From Mesorhizobium kowhaii (lineage in GTDB: Bacteria > Pseudomonadota > Alphaproteobacteria > Rhizobiales > Rhizobiaceae), in the NCBI RefSeq assembly GCF_003253745.1, contig NZ_MZXV01000001.1, forward strand, positions 1 through 64,000: 64,000 bases of DNA. Direction: 5' to 3'. The notes below the pieces were generated by a model. The model did no database searches. It was not told the DNA's origin and saw nothing but the letters and a program-made list of their open reading frames with translations. How positions within the stretch are numbered: the first letter of the stretch is position 1; every line of letters starts with the position of its first letter. The position numbers and the translations under genes are program-made. Positions 41,847-49,611 of this stretch are shown here, one piece after another.

Positions 41847-42375
41847 TGTGGTGTTCCTCTGTTTTCTCGAGCCGCGCCCATCGCAGCCTCGATGGTGGTC
41901 GTGAGACCGGAGACGATCGGTCCGCATCCCGAAGGGGCTGAAACGAAGTGAAAGACGGCGGCGCGAGGCTTTCTTGGACCGCGAGGAATGGACGCGCAGC
42001 GAACAGGGGAAGAAAACGGAGCGCCGTCGTTGCGGGAAGACGATCGAGGCTGAGCGAAGCGAAGACGGTCTTCGGTCAGACCCAATCCATTCGAGGGCGC
42101 CGTGGGCGTGGCTTGGAATGAACAGACAGAAGGGAACGCCATAACGGCGACGGCGATCGGTCACGCACATTGTCGCCTGCACCGTGAACGCTACTCCGTT
42201 CTGGCCAAAGACGTGAACCTAGGCCTCACCGCCAGGGCGGTGTTGGTCACTACGCCCAAAACAGGCGACGAAAACATGGCTCCACTTCCCAGAGCTTTCA
42301 GTTGAACCGCCATTGCAATCGAAGCGGCATGGAAGGTGACTGCCAAGGGCAGCGGCCACCAAGCTGGCAGGTACT
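41847..42375. other. Long gene-free leader upstream of DUF736
   Basis: About 530 bases have no convincing gene on either strand; open frames here are Arg/Ser-rich and lack family features. It is GC-rich and full of short inverted motifs (for example GAAGACGGTC and GACCG blocks around 42040-42085). It may contain the DUF736 promoter, a non-coding RNA or an ICE-specific site. Confidence 0.4.
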
Positions 42376-42654
42376 ATGATGGTTCCTGCCTCCGACAGCC
42401 CCGATTCCAACCCGGTTGAGATCGAATTCGAGGATGACCTCGTCCCACCTGATCCGCTATCGCATTGCCGAATGATACGGCCCACCAAACGAAGCCCCGT
42501 CGCACGGTGAGGCATGCCGGGAAAGGTCCGCCTCCGCGCCAGGCGTCTGACGACGAGGTGGTGCGTAGTGCGCTGCATGACTTTCTCTCGATAAGAGTGG
42601 CGGAAATTCCCGGTTCGAGCGTTGGTTTGCGCCGATTCCGCTTGTCGGGGCGAT
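42376..42654 (+). pseudogene. Small acidic/basic protein gene with apparent frameshift
   Basis: An ATG at 42376 (GGCAGG upstream) opens MMVPASDSPDSNPVEIEFED, then DLVPPDPLS. Around 42465 the plausible protein text moves to another frame: PNDTAHQTKPRRTVRHAGKG, then PPPRQASDDEVVRSALHDFL, ending at 42654. Both parts read like protein (acidic then basic/helical) but are in different frames. It is either a decayed small gene or chance. It lies just upstream of the HU gene. Low confidence. Confidence 0.3.
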
Positions 42655-42718
42655 GACAGGGCAGAATCGCCTGTGGCATAAGGCCAGCCGTTGAACCAGC
42701 ATAGAAGGGATGGAAACG

Positions 42719-43000
42719 ATGGCTGTAAACACGATCGATATTGCCGAACGCCTTGCAGACGCGCACGGCCTGTCGAAGACCCAAGCAAAAACCGTGGTCG
42801 AAGATGTGCTGAAGGGCATTGCGGAGGCCGCTGCCAAGGGCGAGGAAATCAGCCTCAACGGCTTCGGCAAGTTCAAGGTACAGAACAAACCGGCACGTGA
42901 GGGGCGCAATCCGTCGACTGGTGCGACGATCAAGATAGCGGCTTCGAAGAAGGTCGTCTTCCAGCCGGCAAAGGCCCTCAAGGATGCGGTGAACAGCTGA
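42719..43000 (+). CDS. HU-family DNA-binding protein
   Basis: The 93-residue protein from ATG 42719 (AGGGA upstream) has the HU fold: IAERLADAHGLSKTQAKTVV, VLKGIAEAAAKGEEISLNGF, and the DNA-binding arm GKFKVQNKPAREGRNPSTGA, then TIKIAASKKVVFQPAKALKD. It is a nucleoid-associated protein and may serve as recombination cofactor for the element. Full length. Confidence 0.93.
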   Translation: MAVNTIDIAERLADAHGLSKTQAKTVVEDVLKGIAEAAAKGEEISLNGFGKFKVQNKPAREGRNPSTGATIKIAASKKVVFQPAKALKDAVNS

Positions 43001-43229
43001 TCATTCGTATGGGACTTCGATGCGTGTCGCCTAGCAACGAGGCGCTTTCGTTCGAAGCGATGGGTCGCCCAGCTACCACCATCACTGTGTTCTCGATGGT
43101 TTCTCGTTGCTGCGATTCCTGATGTCAGGTCGTCGAGGTCCCCGGCCGCGCCATCGGCGCGGTCGGAAAATTCTCAGGGCTGACGGAAAAGTGGACCGGA
43201 GCCGCCACTCGGCTCCGGCCAATTGCGCC

Positions 43230-44456
43230 TCACTCGGCGGCGACGTTGAAGGCCTCGGCTTCCTCGGCTGTGTTCGGCTGAACCTGTTTCGGTTCTAGTT
43301 CGGCAACGTCCGCCGATCTGGCATCTACTGCGCCGTCCTGCCGTTCAGCAGACATTGCAAGTTGGTCGGTGCGTAAGACCGTAGGAAGCCATCCGGTTCC
43401 GGCGAGCAACTGCTCGGCAGCTTCCGCCATTGGCTGCTTCTTCAGGTCCAACAGCCTGTCTGCCGCCTCTTCGCTGGCAGCTTCGCGCACGGCGTCGAGG
43501 ATATGTGCCTTGGTGATGCGCCCGAGATGCGTGCGGACAGTCGGCGTCCAATGTGCCTTCATGTCGAGGTTGACCGCTGACGCCAGCCTGTCCGCGGTCT
43601 CGTGGGCGCGAGGCTTGCGCTCCCAAGGCTGCTTTACGGCATTGACGGTGAGCGAGACGCAATGGGCGAACAACGCCATGACACTTGCGTGGTCGAGTGA
43701 GGCGATGGAGTCCCACAAGTCGACTACCTCGCGAGGCATGTCCGCAGCCCACTCCGCATGTCGATCTGCCAGTGCCTTGCCTGCCGCCGTATCGTCGATG
43801 CCGTCCGCGTGAGCCGCGAGATAGACGCTGGTCGGGCGGATTTCGAGGCAGTGGGCTTCCGCACCTTGATAGAAGGTCTGCGCAGCAAGCGCATGGGTGA
43901 CGGCGATCAGGGCGATGTCCGGCTGTTCGCCAAGCGCAAGGCGAAGCCCAAGCGTCTGATGAGCGGTCAAGTCGCGAATGAGAAGGTCCGACAACGGCTT
44001 GCCGCCGTCCTCCGCTTCTTCGTCGCTGCCGCCATCGGAATCCGAACCGCTGCCGGCTTCGATGATCTCGCCATCGTCGTTGACGGCGTAGTCCTCGCCG
44101 TCTGGCCGCGTTTCCACTTTCGGTTCCGGCTGCTCGTCCTCAGCGCGGGTGAAGCCACGTTCGATGCGGGCCGTTCCGTCATGGGAAAGCACCACGAATA
44201 CGCCGCCACGCGAAACAACATCAGGATCATAGGCGTGACGCAGAGCGTCGATGCGCTCGATCTCAGCTTCGAGATTACCGAAGCGGTGATCGACATCATT
44301 CGGCAGTTCCGCGGCGCTGTCCCATTCCTCCGTGAGCCAGTTGAACGCGTCGGATGCCGCCGCATAGGCGGCTTCGTTTTCTTCCGACAGTTCTACCGGC
44401 TGCGGGTAGGTGCGGCGCAGCCCGTGTGCATGGGGATAGTCGATATGAACGTCCGC
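43230..44456 (-). pseudogene. ParB-like protein of ICE type, N-terminal half missing
   Basis: The open frame reads from just after a stop at 44457-44459: DYPHAHGLRRTYPQPVELSE, NLEAEIERIDALRHAYDPDV, GGVFVVLSHDGTARIERGF, LTAHQTLGLRLALGEQPDIA and MADRHAEW-type text to the C-terminus (WLPTVLRTDQLAMSAE). This is the C-terminal ~60% of the large ParB/RepB/Spo0J-type protein common in these ICEs. The ParB nuclease/HTH part that should precede it is absent; the sequence breaks at about 44456 into a RepB-like gene on the other strand. Probably non-functional. Confidence 0.7.
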
Positions 44457-44714
44457 TCATTTCCAGCCTTCGGCCTGCCTGAAGGCATCACTGCCGCCCA
44501 ACTGGCGGCGATGGAGACCGGGTTGGCCGACTTGAGCCAGGAGTTTCGAAACACCGCTGAGCACTTTGGTTCGTGGGGCCTCGAACTCGTAGCGGTACGG
44601 GGATACCTCAACCGGCTGATGGATAACTCCAAGGTTGTACGGCACCTCGCTCATCATTTTCCAAAGCAACTCGCGCAATTCCAAGGCATTTTGGAAACAG
44701 ATCCCATAAACTGA
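44457..44714 (+). pseudogene. RepB-like plasmid partition protein, C-terminal fragment
   Basis: The plus-strand frame reads FPAFGLPEGITAAQLAAMET, LADLSQEFRNTAEHFG, and LVAVRGYLNRLMDNSKVVRH, then HHFPKQLAQFQGIL and a stop. The ARGYL-.LL-N-.VVR.L..-P..L..F pattern is the C-terminus of RepB (repABC-type partition proteins). Only about 85 residues remain; the start coincides with the break in the ParB-like gene. It indicates plasmid-derived sequence. Confidence 0.6.
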
Positions 44715-44750
44715 CGATGAGGGCGAAGAGATTGACGACTGAGCTGCGCC

Positions 44751-44858
44751 TCACTCGTCTTTCCAGATCACGCGTTTCTCCCACCTGATCTCGACCAGGC
44801 GCCGGAACCGGATGGTCTCAAGCTCCTGCCCGACCGGATGAAATAATTCAGCGCCCAT
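44751..44858 (-). CDS. Possible 35-residue protein
   Basis: An ATG preceded by AAGGA at good spacing opens MGAELFHPVGQELETIRFRR, then LVEIRWEKRVIWKDE and stop. It is strongly charged, with three Trp/Phe-rich patches. It is not recognised; it could be a real small protein or the tail of a lost gene. It lies in the otherwise gene-free 44715-45119 gap, which also holds repeat copy 2. Confidence 0.3.
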   Translation of the reverse strand: MGAELFHPVGQELETIRFRRLVEIRWEKRVIWKDE

Positions 44859-44903
44859 ATATTCCTTCTTCTTGGATCGCGACGTTTGCTACGTCCAGCG
44901 CCA

Positions 44904-45000
44904 CTTTCTCATTCCCAATCGACGAGACGAATGGCGGCCTTCCACCAAGGGTCGCCATCCATTAGCCTACCAGTTGGGCCGGAAGCTGACTCGCAGCTTT
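44904..45000 (+). repeat. Diverged intergenic repeat, copy 2
   Basis: This is collinear with 9064-9170: CTCATTCCC then GACGAGACGAA, and about 70 bases later GGGCCGGAAGCTGACTCGCA followed by GCTTT. It is located just outside the conjugative module, before the glycan locus. Confidence 0.4.
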
Positions 45001-45119
45001 GAACTGTGGATCTTCAGGCGATGGGCGGCAAGCGTTGGGACACGTCCTCGCTGCTGGCGCGCCTGGAAAAATAGGTTTCAACGCGACGCGCTTTTGCGGG
45101 TGGGCCATGGAGAAGCAGC

Positions 45120-45503
45120 GTGGATAATCGTGCCGTCGGCATCGTTCTTATTCTTGTGGCTGTGGTGTCGCTCACCGCGGCTCAGATCGTCATCAAGTCG
45201 CGCCTGACCCAACACGGAGTGGTGCCATTCAGTTTCGAGAGGGGCTGGCCGTATCTGCTCGGCCTCCTCGCGGACTGGCGGGTCTGGATAGGCGGCCTCT
45301 GCCTGGTCGTCTCCAGCCTGCTTTGGTACGCCGCGATTTCCAGAATTCCGCTCTCGCTCGGGTTTCCGTTCGCGGCGTTGTCCTATCCTCTGGTCTTCGC
45401 CAGTTCGATCATCTTCCTGCACGAACGATTTGGCTGGCAGACCCTTGCCGGCAATGGCCTGATTGTCGTCGGCGTGCTGCTGGCGGCGACCCAGATGCCG
45501 TAG
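45120..45503 (+). CDS. EamA/SMR-type small membrane protein, ArnE-like flippase candidate
   Basis: The 127-residue protein starts at GTG (GGAGAAG upstream). It has four transmembrane helices: GIVLILVAVVSLTAAQIVIK, LVVSSLLWYAAISRIPLSLG, PFAALSYPLVFASSIIFLHE and LAGNGLIVVGVLLAATQMP. The size and Pro-Leu-S-.A pattern match the ArnE/ArnF-like subgroup that flips undecaprenyl-phosphate amino sugars. Adjacent glycan genes support this over drug efflux. Confidence 0.75.
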   Translation: MDNRAVGIVLILVAVVSLTAAQIVIKSRLTQHGVVPFSFERGWPYLLGLLADWRVWIGGLCLVVSSLLWYAAISRIPLSLGFPFAALSYPLVFASSIIFLHERFGWQTLAGNGLIVVGVLLAATQMP

Positions 45504-45574
45504 CTGCCGGTTTTGGGCGCGCTCGGCAGGAGCGTCATTGTCCCAAAGCCGCTACGCTCTTTGGGCGACATGCA

Positions 45575-46378
45575 TCAGGTGCGCGGAAGCGGAGCCTTCA
45601 TGAAGTCGCGAGCGTTGTCCCCCACATTGAACAGCAGGTCGATGACCGACACAGCCGGATCGAAGCTGCCGTGCAGTTGCGGATAGGTCGGATAACCGGA
45701 ATAATCCATCCACTCCACCTGAACATTGGCGGCATCGAACTTGTCGGTCTCCAGATAGGCCCTGGCGGCCGGGCCGCTGAGGTAACTGGTGGCGCCAAGT
45801 TCACGGCAGATGCCCAGCAGTCGGTCGGTCTTCGCCCCGCCGGCGGCGAGTTCGCGCGAAAGCACGAACTGCGTATCGAAGCCCAGATGCGACGCCAGGG
45901 TGGTAAGGAAGTGCCGATTAAGCTCGCTGAGATGGGTAAAGGCCGCAGCGGCCTTGTAGAGCGCTTCGAGTTTCGGGCCGAAGGTCTTGTAGTAAGGGGC
46001 TCGTGCGTAAGCATTGGCTATCGACTGCCAGTGCTTGTCGAGGAACGGCAGGGGCAGTTGCAACGCATCGATGTTCTGGAACGAGCCGTCCGCCTTCGAC
46101 ACCGGTACGGTCAGCCATTTCGGACCATGCTGCGTCTTGATGAGATTGCGGTTATGCCAGTGGCTCTTCTGGGGATATTGCACGTCGTCATACACGACGA
46201 AAATATCGACCGAGCCGATGATATCGAAATAGCCCTTCCAGGGAATATAGGCCGATTGCAGGATGGCGATCCGCTTGTCGGAAACGCGCCGCGGATCGCC
46301 GTCCGCTTTTGTCGCGGGTATCCCATGTTCTATCGAAACCATCGGGCATTGGTATATCGCGGCAGAGGCAGCAATCAA
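45575..46378 (-). CDS. WbqC-family protein
   Basis: The 267-residue protein has clear WbqC features: RIAILQSAYIPWKGYFDIIG, VYDDVQYPQKSHWHNRNLIK, WLTVPVSKADGSFQNI, and TSYLSGPAARAYLETDKFDA near the C-terminus. WbqC proteins are found in O-antigen loci and are thought to act on nucleotide-linked or acylated amino sugars; the exact reaction is not established. A start at a later ATG (after residue 12) is possible. Confidence 0.88.
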   Translation of the reverse strand: MIAASAAIYQCPMVSIEHGIPATKADGDPRRVSDKRIAILQSAYIPWKGYFDIIGSVDIFVVYDDVQYPQKSHWHNRNLIKTQHGPKWLTVPVSKADGSFQNIDALQLPLPFLDKHWQSIANAYARAPYYKTFGPKLEALYKAAAAFTHLSELNRHFLTTLASHLGFDTQFVLSRELAAGGAKTDRLLGICRELGATSYLSGPAARAYLETDKFDAANVQVEWMDYSGYPTYPQLHGSFDPAVSVIDLLFNVGDNARDFMKAPLPRT

Positions 46379-46432
46379 GGCACGATCTGTGCTGCGCTCT
46401 GACTCGAACCGTCGCAGCCGGCCAAGACCAGT

Positions 46433-47299
46433 TCAGGGTCGCCTTGCCACCACCAGGCGCGATCCGCCGGCTGGCAGGGTGAGGCCCGTCGCGAGAATCA
46501 GGCTTTCGAGCCCCATGACCGCCCGCAAGGATGCGTTGGCCGCCGATCCGATGCGCAACTCCCTGCCGGCGTCGAACTGTTGGCTGGCGCTGTTGCGACG
46601 CCGCGACAGGAACATCAGCGGCAACAGAAGCGAGACGAACGAGGTGCTGTAGACGATGTCGAGCCCGGCCCCTTCGATTTTTTCATGCAACTCCCTCATT
46701 TCATAGCGCCGGAAATGAAACGAATGCTTGTCGAGTTCGCTCCACAGCCATTTGTGCTGCGGCACGGTAACGATCACGCCGCCTCCTGGCTTGACGGCAT
46801 GTTTCAGATTGGCCAGCACCTCGACATCCTCGTCGATGTGCTCGATCACGTCGAACGCCCCCACCACGTCGAATTCCGCGGCATAGGGTAGTCTTCTCGC
46901 GTCCATCTGAGCAAAGCTTGCCGACGGCACGCGGGCAGCGGCAAAAGCCAGGCCGGCCGTGAAGATTTCGGTTCCGACAAGCCGTACGTCGGGAAATGCA
47001 CGCGCGATGCCGCTCAGGACGAATCCCGTTCCACAGCCAATCTCCAGGAACGACCGGAACTGCGGAAAAAAACGCTTCAGCGTCCGAGCGACGATGGCAT
47101 TGCGGGCCTCGAACCAGAAATTTCCGGCCTCGCGCGTAGCGAGCTCGGAAAAAAAGGTCTCGTGGAATCCCCCGCCTGCTTTTGCCATTTCAGGGGCCCA
47201 GGCGGGGAAACCATCCTCACTCGCAGGGAAAAAACCGCAGTTCGGACAGGCCGCGTCCGTGGATGCATGCTGCAGACTGCAATGCGGGCAAACAATCAT
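46433..47299 (-). CDS. SAM-dependent methyltransferase with N-terminal zinc ribbon
   Basis: The 288-residue protein has an N-terminal zinc ribbon C4-x2-C7-x10-C18-x2-C21 (MIVCPHCSLQHASTDAACPN then CG). The methyltransferase core (about residues 80-190) has FLEIGCGTGFVLSGIARAFP, EFDVVGAFDVIEHIDEDVEV and HAVKPGGGVIVTVPQHKWLW. The late hydrophobic segment (YSTSFVSLLLPLMFLSRR) may be membrane-associated. This architecture is common in polysaccharide loci; the acceptor is unknown. Confidence 0.85.
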   Translation of the reverse strand: MIVCPHCSLQHASTDAACPNCGFFPASEDGFPAWAPEMAKAGGGFHETFFSELATREAGNFWFEARNAIVARTLKRFFPQFRSFLEIGCGTGFVLSGIARAFPDVRLVGTEIFTAGLAFAAARVPSASFAQMDARRLPYAAEFDVVGAFDVIEHIDEDVEVLANLKHAVKPGGGVIVTVPQHKWLWSELDKHSFHFRRYEMRELHEKIEGAGLDIVYSTSFVSLLLPLMFLSRRRNSASQQFDAGRELRIGSAANASLRAVMGLESLILATGLTLPAGGSRLVVARRP

Positions 47300-47317
47300 G
47301 TTTCGGCTCGAGCTTTG

Positions 47318-48220
47318 CTACACCAATGCGGCCAGGCCAAAGCCGGTTTTCCCGTAGCCATTGCCGTTGTAGAGCATATAGCGTTGTCCCCCGTGATCGA
47401 ACACAAATGGATACTCGATCATTTCGGAATCCCAGCCCGATGCGGAACTCGCTATGCCCACCGCGTGGTCCAACCGGCTCCAGTTTAGGCCGTCTCCGGA
47501 CTCGGCGTAGCCAATGCGATAGCGGTCGCCGCGACAGGAATACCACATGCGCCATAGAGCGCCGTCTCTCATAACTGCCGGGCGGGATATCGCATATTCC
47601 TGTTCGCTCGCGAAATCGATCGCAACCCGTCCGTTGCGGCGCCAGTTGATGCCGTCGTCCGAACTCGCATATTTGATGTGATAGCGATGCTGTGGTCCAT
47701 CGGCCATCTGGGTCCAGCCGACGCAAGACACGTACCACATGTGCCAGAGGCCAGCCTCGTTCAGCACGCAGCAACTTCCGACAAAATGCGGCTCGGTCAT
47801 CGAGCGGTCGACTAGGGGGCCTGCGGCGAACCGCGAAAACGAGCCCTCGGATGTGGCCGTGGCGAGCCCTACGGAGTTGCGGAAGGGAACGGTCACGCCC
47901 AGGTTCCAGCCGACGTAGTAAAGGTACCGGGTCGGTCCGACGACCGTGAGCCAGCTCGCCAACGCACCGCTATCGTCAAATTCGCCAAGAATGCCCGGCA
48001 CCAGGACGGGTGATCGAGCGAGCTCAAGGATGCGCGAGGGCGCCGACAGGTCGATGACGACATAGCTGGTATGGGAGCGTTGCAACGCATCCCGGGAGCC
48101 AAAATAGATTTTGAACACATTACCCGAAATGTGCTCGGCCATGGGCATGGTGGCGTGTGAGCGCATCCATTCGACATCGCCCATCGGGCAGAACAAGCGG
48201 CCGAGCTTCTCCCACCGCAT
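47318..48220 (-). CDS. Beta-propeller glycoside-hydrolase-like protein
   Basis: The 300-residue protein from the ATG at 48218-48220 (MRWEKLGRLFCPMGDVEWMR) shows repeated blade motifs with W-x-M-W-Y: AGLWHMWYVSCVGWTQ, ALWRMWYSCRGDRYRIGYA and QRYMLYNGNGYG. This fits the five-bladed propeller of GH43/GH130-like sugar enzymes. It has no signal peptide, so it is cytoplasmic; in glycan loci such proteins may be transferases or phosphorylases rather than hydrolases. Activity not assigned. Confidence 0.75.
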   Translation of the reverse strand: MRWEKLGRLFCPMGDVEWMRSHATMPMAEHISGNVFKIYFGSRDALQRSHTSYVVIDLSAPSRILELARSPVLVPGILGEFDDSGALASWLTVVGPTRYLYYVGWNLGVTVPFRNSVGLATATSEGSFSRFAAGPLVDRSMTEPHFVGSCCVLNEAGLWHMWYVSCVGWTQMADGPQHRYHIKYASSDDGINWRRNGRVAIDFASEQEYAISRPAVMRDGALWRMWYSCRGDRYRIGYAESGDGLNWSRLDHAVGIASSASGWDSEMIEYPFVFDHGGQRYMLYNGNGYGKTGFGLAALV

Positions 48221-48224
48221 AGGG

Positions 48225-48890
48225 TCATATCTTTCTGAGACGGGAGCTCGGCACTTTCGACCGTTCCGTTGCACTGCCGAGGTAGACGCCGCCGGCCGCC
48301 GCATCTCCCAGAATCAGCGCCCCGGCACCGATCACGCACTTCTCGCCCATGCGGATATGATCGCGCAGTGTCGCGTTGACACCCACGAAGCAGGCCTCCC
48401 CGATCTCGACCCCACCCGAAACCACGATTTGCGACGCGAGAAAGCAATGATCGGCAATGCGGGCATGATGTCCGATATGATTGCCGCTCCACAGCGTCAC
48501 GTTGTTGCCGATGGATGCAAATGGCTGGATGGTATTATGCTCGAGAATGAAGCAGTTTTCGCCAATTTTGCCGTCATTGAACAGGCTGGCTTTCGAGCTG
48601 ACGTAACTGACAAGTTCATAGCCCAGCTCCTTGACCGCCAGGTATTTCTGGCGGCGAACCTCATTCAATTGGCTGTAGCTCAGCGCCACAAACGCCGCGT
48701 ATGCGTCTGGCGGATAGTCCCGGACCAAGGTGTCGAAGGGCACGACGGGAAGCCCCGCCAGTCGATCAGCGGTCAGAAATGCTCTGTCCACGGTGAAAGC
48801 GGCGACGTCATGCGGCGAATCGTGCGTGAAATAGTAATGCGCGACTTCAGCGATTGGCCCTGCCCCAAATATGATGATCGGGCGATTCAT
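48225..48890 (-). CDS. NeuD/PglD-like sugar N/O-acyltransferase
   Basis: The 221-residue protein has an N-terminal Rossmann-like domain (PIIIFGAGPIAEVAHYYFTH) and a C-terminal left-handed beta-helix of hexapeptide repeats: GKIGENCFILEHNTIQPFAS, IGNNVTLWSGNHIGHHARIA, GGVEIGEACFVGVNATLRDH and MGEKCVIGAGALILGDAAAG. It acylates an amino sugar, probably one made by a nearby transaminase. It overlaps the downstream methyltransferase by 4 bases. Confidence 0.85.
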   Translation of the reverse strand: MNRPIIIFGAGPIAEVAHYYFTHDSPHDVAAFTVDRAFLTADRLAGLPVVPFDTLVRDYPPDAYAAFVALSYSQLNEVRRQKYLAVKELGYELVSYVSSKASLFNDGKIGENCFILEHNTIQPFASIGNNVTLWSGNHIGHHARIADHCFLASQIVVSGGVEIGEACFVGVNATLRDHIRMGEKCVIGAGALILGDAAAGGVYLGSATERSKVPSSRLRKI

Positions 48891-49498
48891 GTCTTTCGGA
48901 CCAGGATGGTAAACTCGTAGAGACCGTAGTCGTGCAGCAATGCCACCCGTTGCGCGTATTTTGTCTTACAGACGTCGAAAAGATACCGGGGATCGGCGTA
49001 ATAGAGATCGGCTCTTCGCTTGTCGGGATCCGAATAGGAGGTGAGACAGTTGAAGGCGAAACCGCGTCGGCTGGTGGCATGGAGCACGTCCAGCGTTGCC
49101 TCGAGATAGGCCGCCCATTCCTCGTCCGGATGGGTGAGCCTGACATTGAAGATACCGCTAGCAAAGCCGAAATCGGCGACCTCCAGCGGCACCGATCCGA
49201 CCGTAAAGTGCGCATTGGAGTGATTGCCAAAAAGCTTCGCCGCTGCTTCGATCATTTCCGGCGCGACATCGCAGCCACGGTACTGGATGGCGGGGAAGCG
49301 TCTGGCGAGGAACGGAAACAAGGCGCCGTAGCCGCATCCCAAGTCATTGACCGTGAACCCTTCTGGCAGATCGATCAGCGCTGTCAGTTGCGCGAATCGC
49401 AGCGCCTGGCCTTCCTCCGTATTCCAGTCCACACCCTTGGGACTGGGGCCGTGCGCCCGCATCTTGGCTGCATAATAGTGGGCGACGTCAACGAGCAT
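48887..49498 (-). CDS. SAM-dependent methyltransferase
   Basis: The 203-residue class I methyltransferase has motif I FTVNDLGCGYGALFPFLARR (about residues 48-67), YRGCDVAPEMIEAAAKLFG (motif II) and a DFGFASGIFNV-type acidic strand. It starts MLVDVAHYYAAKMRAHGPSP and is divergent from the 49612 gene. The substrate is probably a sugar or lipid-linked glycan, by neighbourhood. Confidence 0.85.
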   Translation of the reverse strand: MLVDVAHYYAAKMRAHGPSPKGVDWNTEEGQALRFAQLTALIDLPEGFTVNDLGCGYGALFPFLARRFPAIQYRGCDVAPEMIEAAAKLFGNHSNAHFTVGSVPLEVADFGFASGIFNVRLTHPDEEWAAYLEATLDVLHATSRRGFAFNCLTSYSDPDKRRADLYYADPRYLFDVCKTKYAQRVALLHDYGLYEFTILVRKT

Positions 49499-49611
49499 TA
49501 CCGCATTCTTTTCGTTAGTAAGGTCATATGTGGTTGTTGCCCGTTGGCATGACTACCGCTACCGGCAGGAAACCGTGTACCGTGCTCTACGTCAACTGGA
49601 TGGCTACGCGG

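Noticed and set aside
42219..42788. Minus-strand frame of 189 codons upstream of HU
   Set aside because: It runs over the HU start, is Ser/Arg/Cys-rich and lacks any family pattern.
43758..44456. 5' part of a 318-codon plus-strand frame
   Set aside because: Only the last ~85 codons (from 44457) resemble RepB; the rest is antisense to the ParB-like gene.
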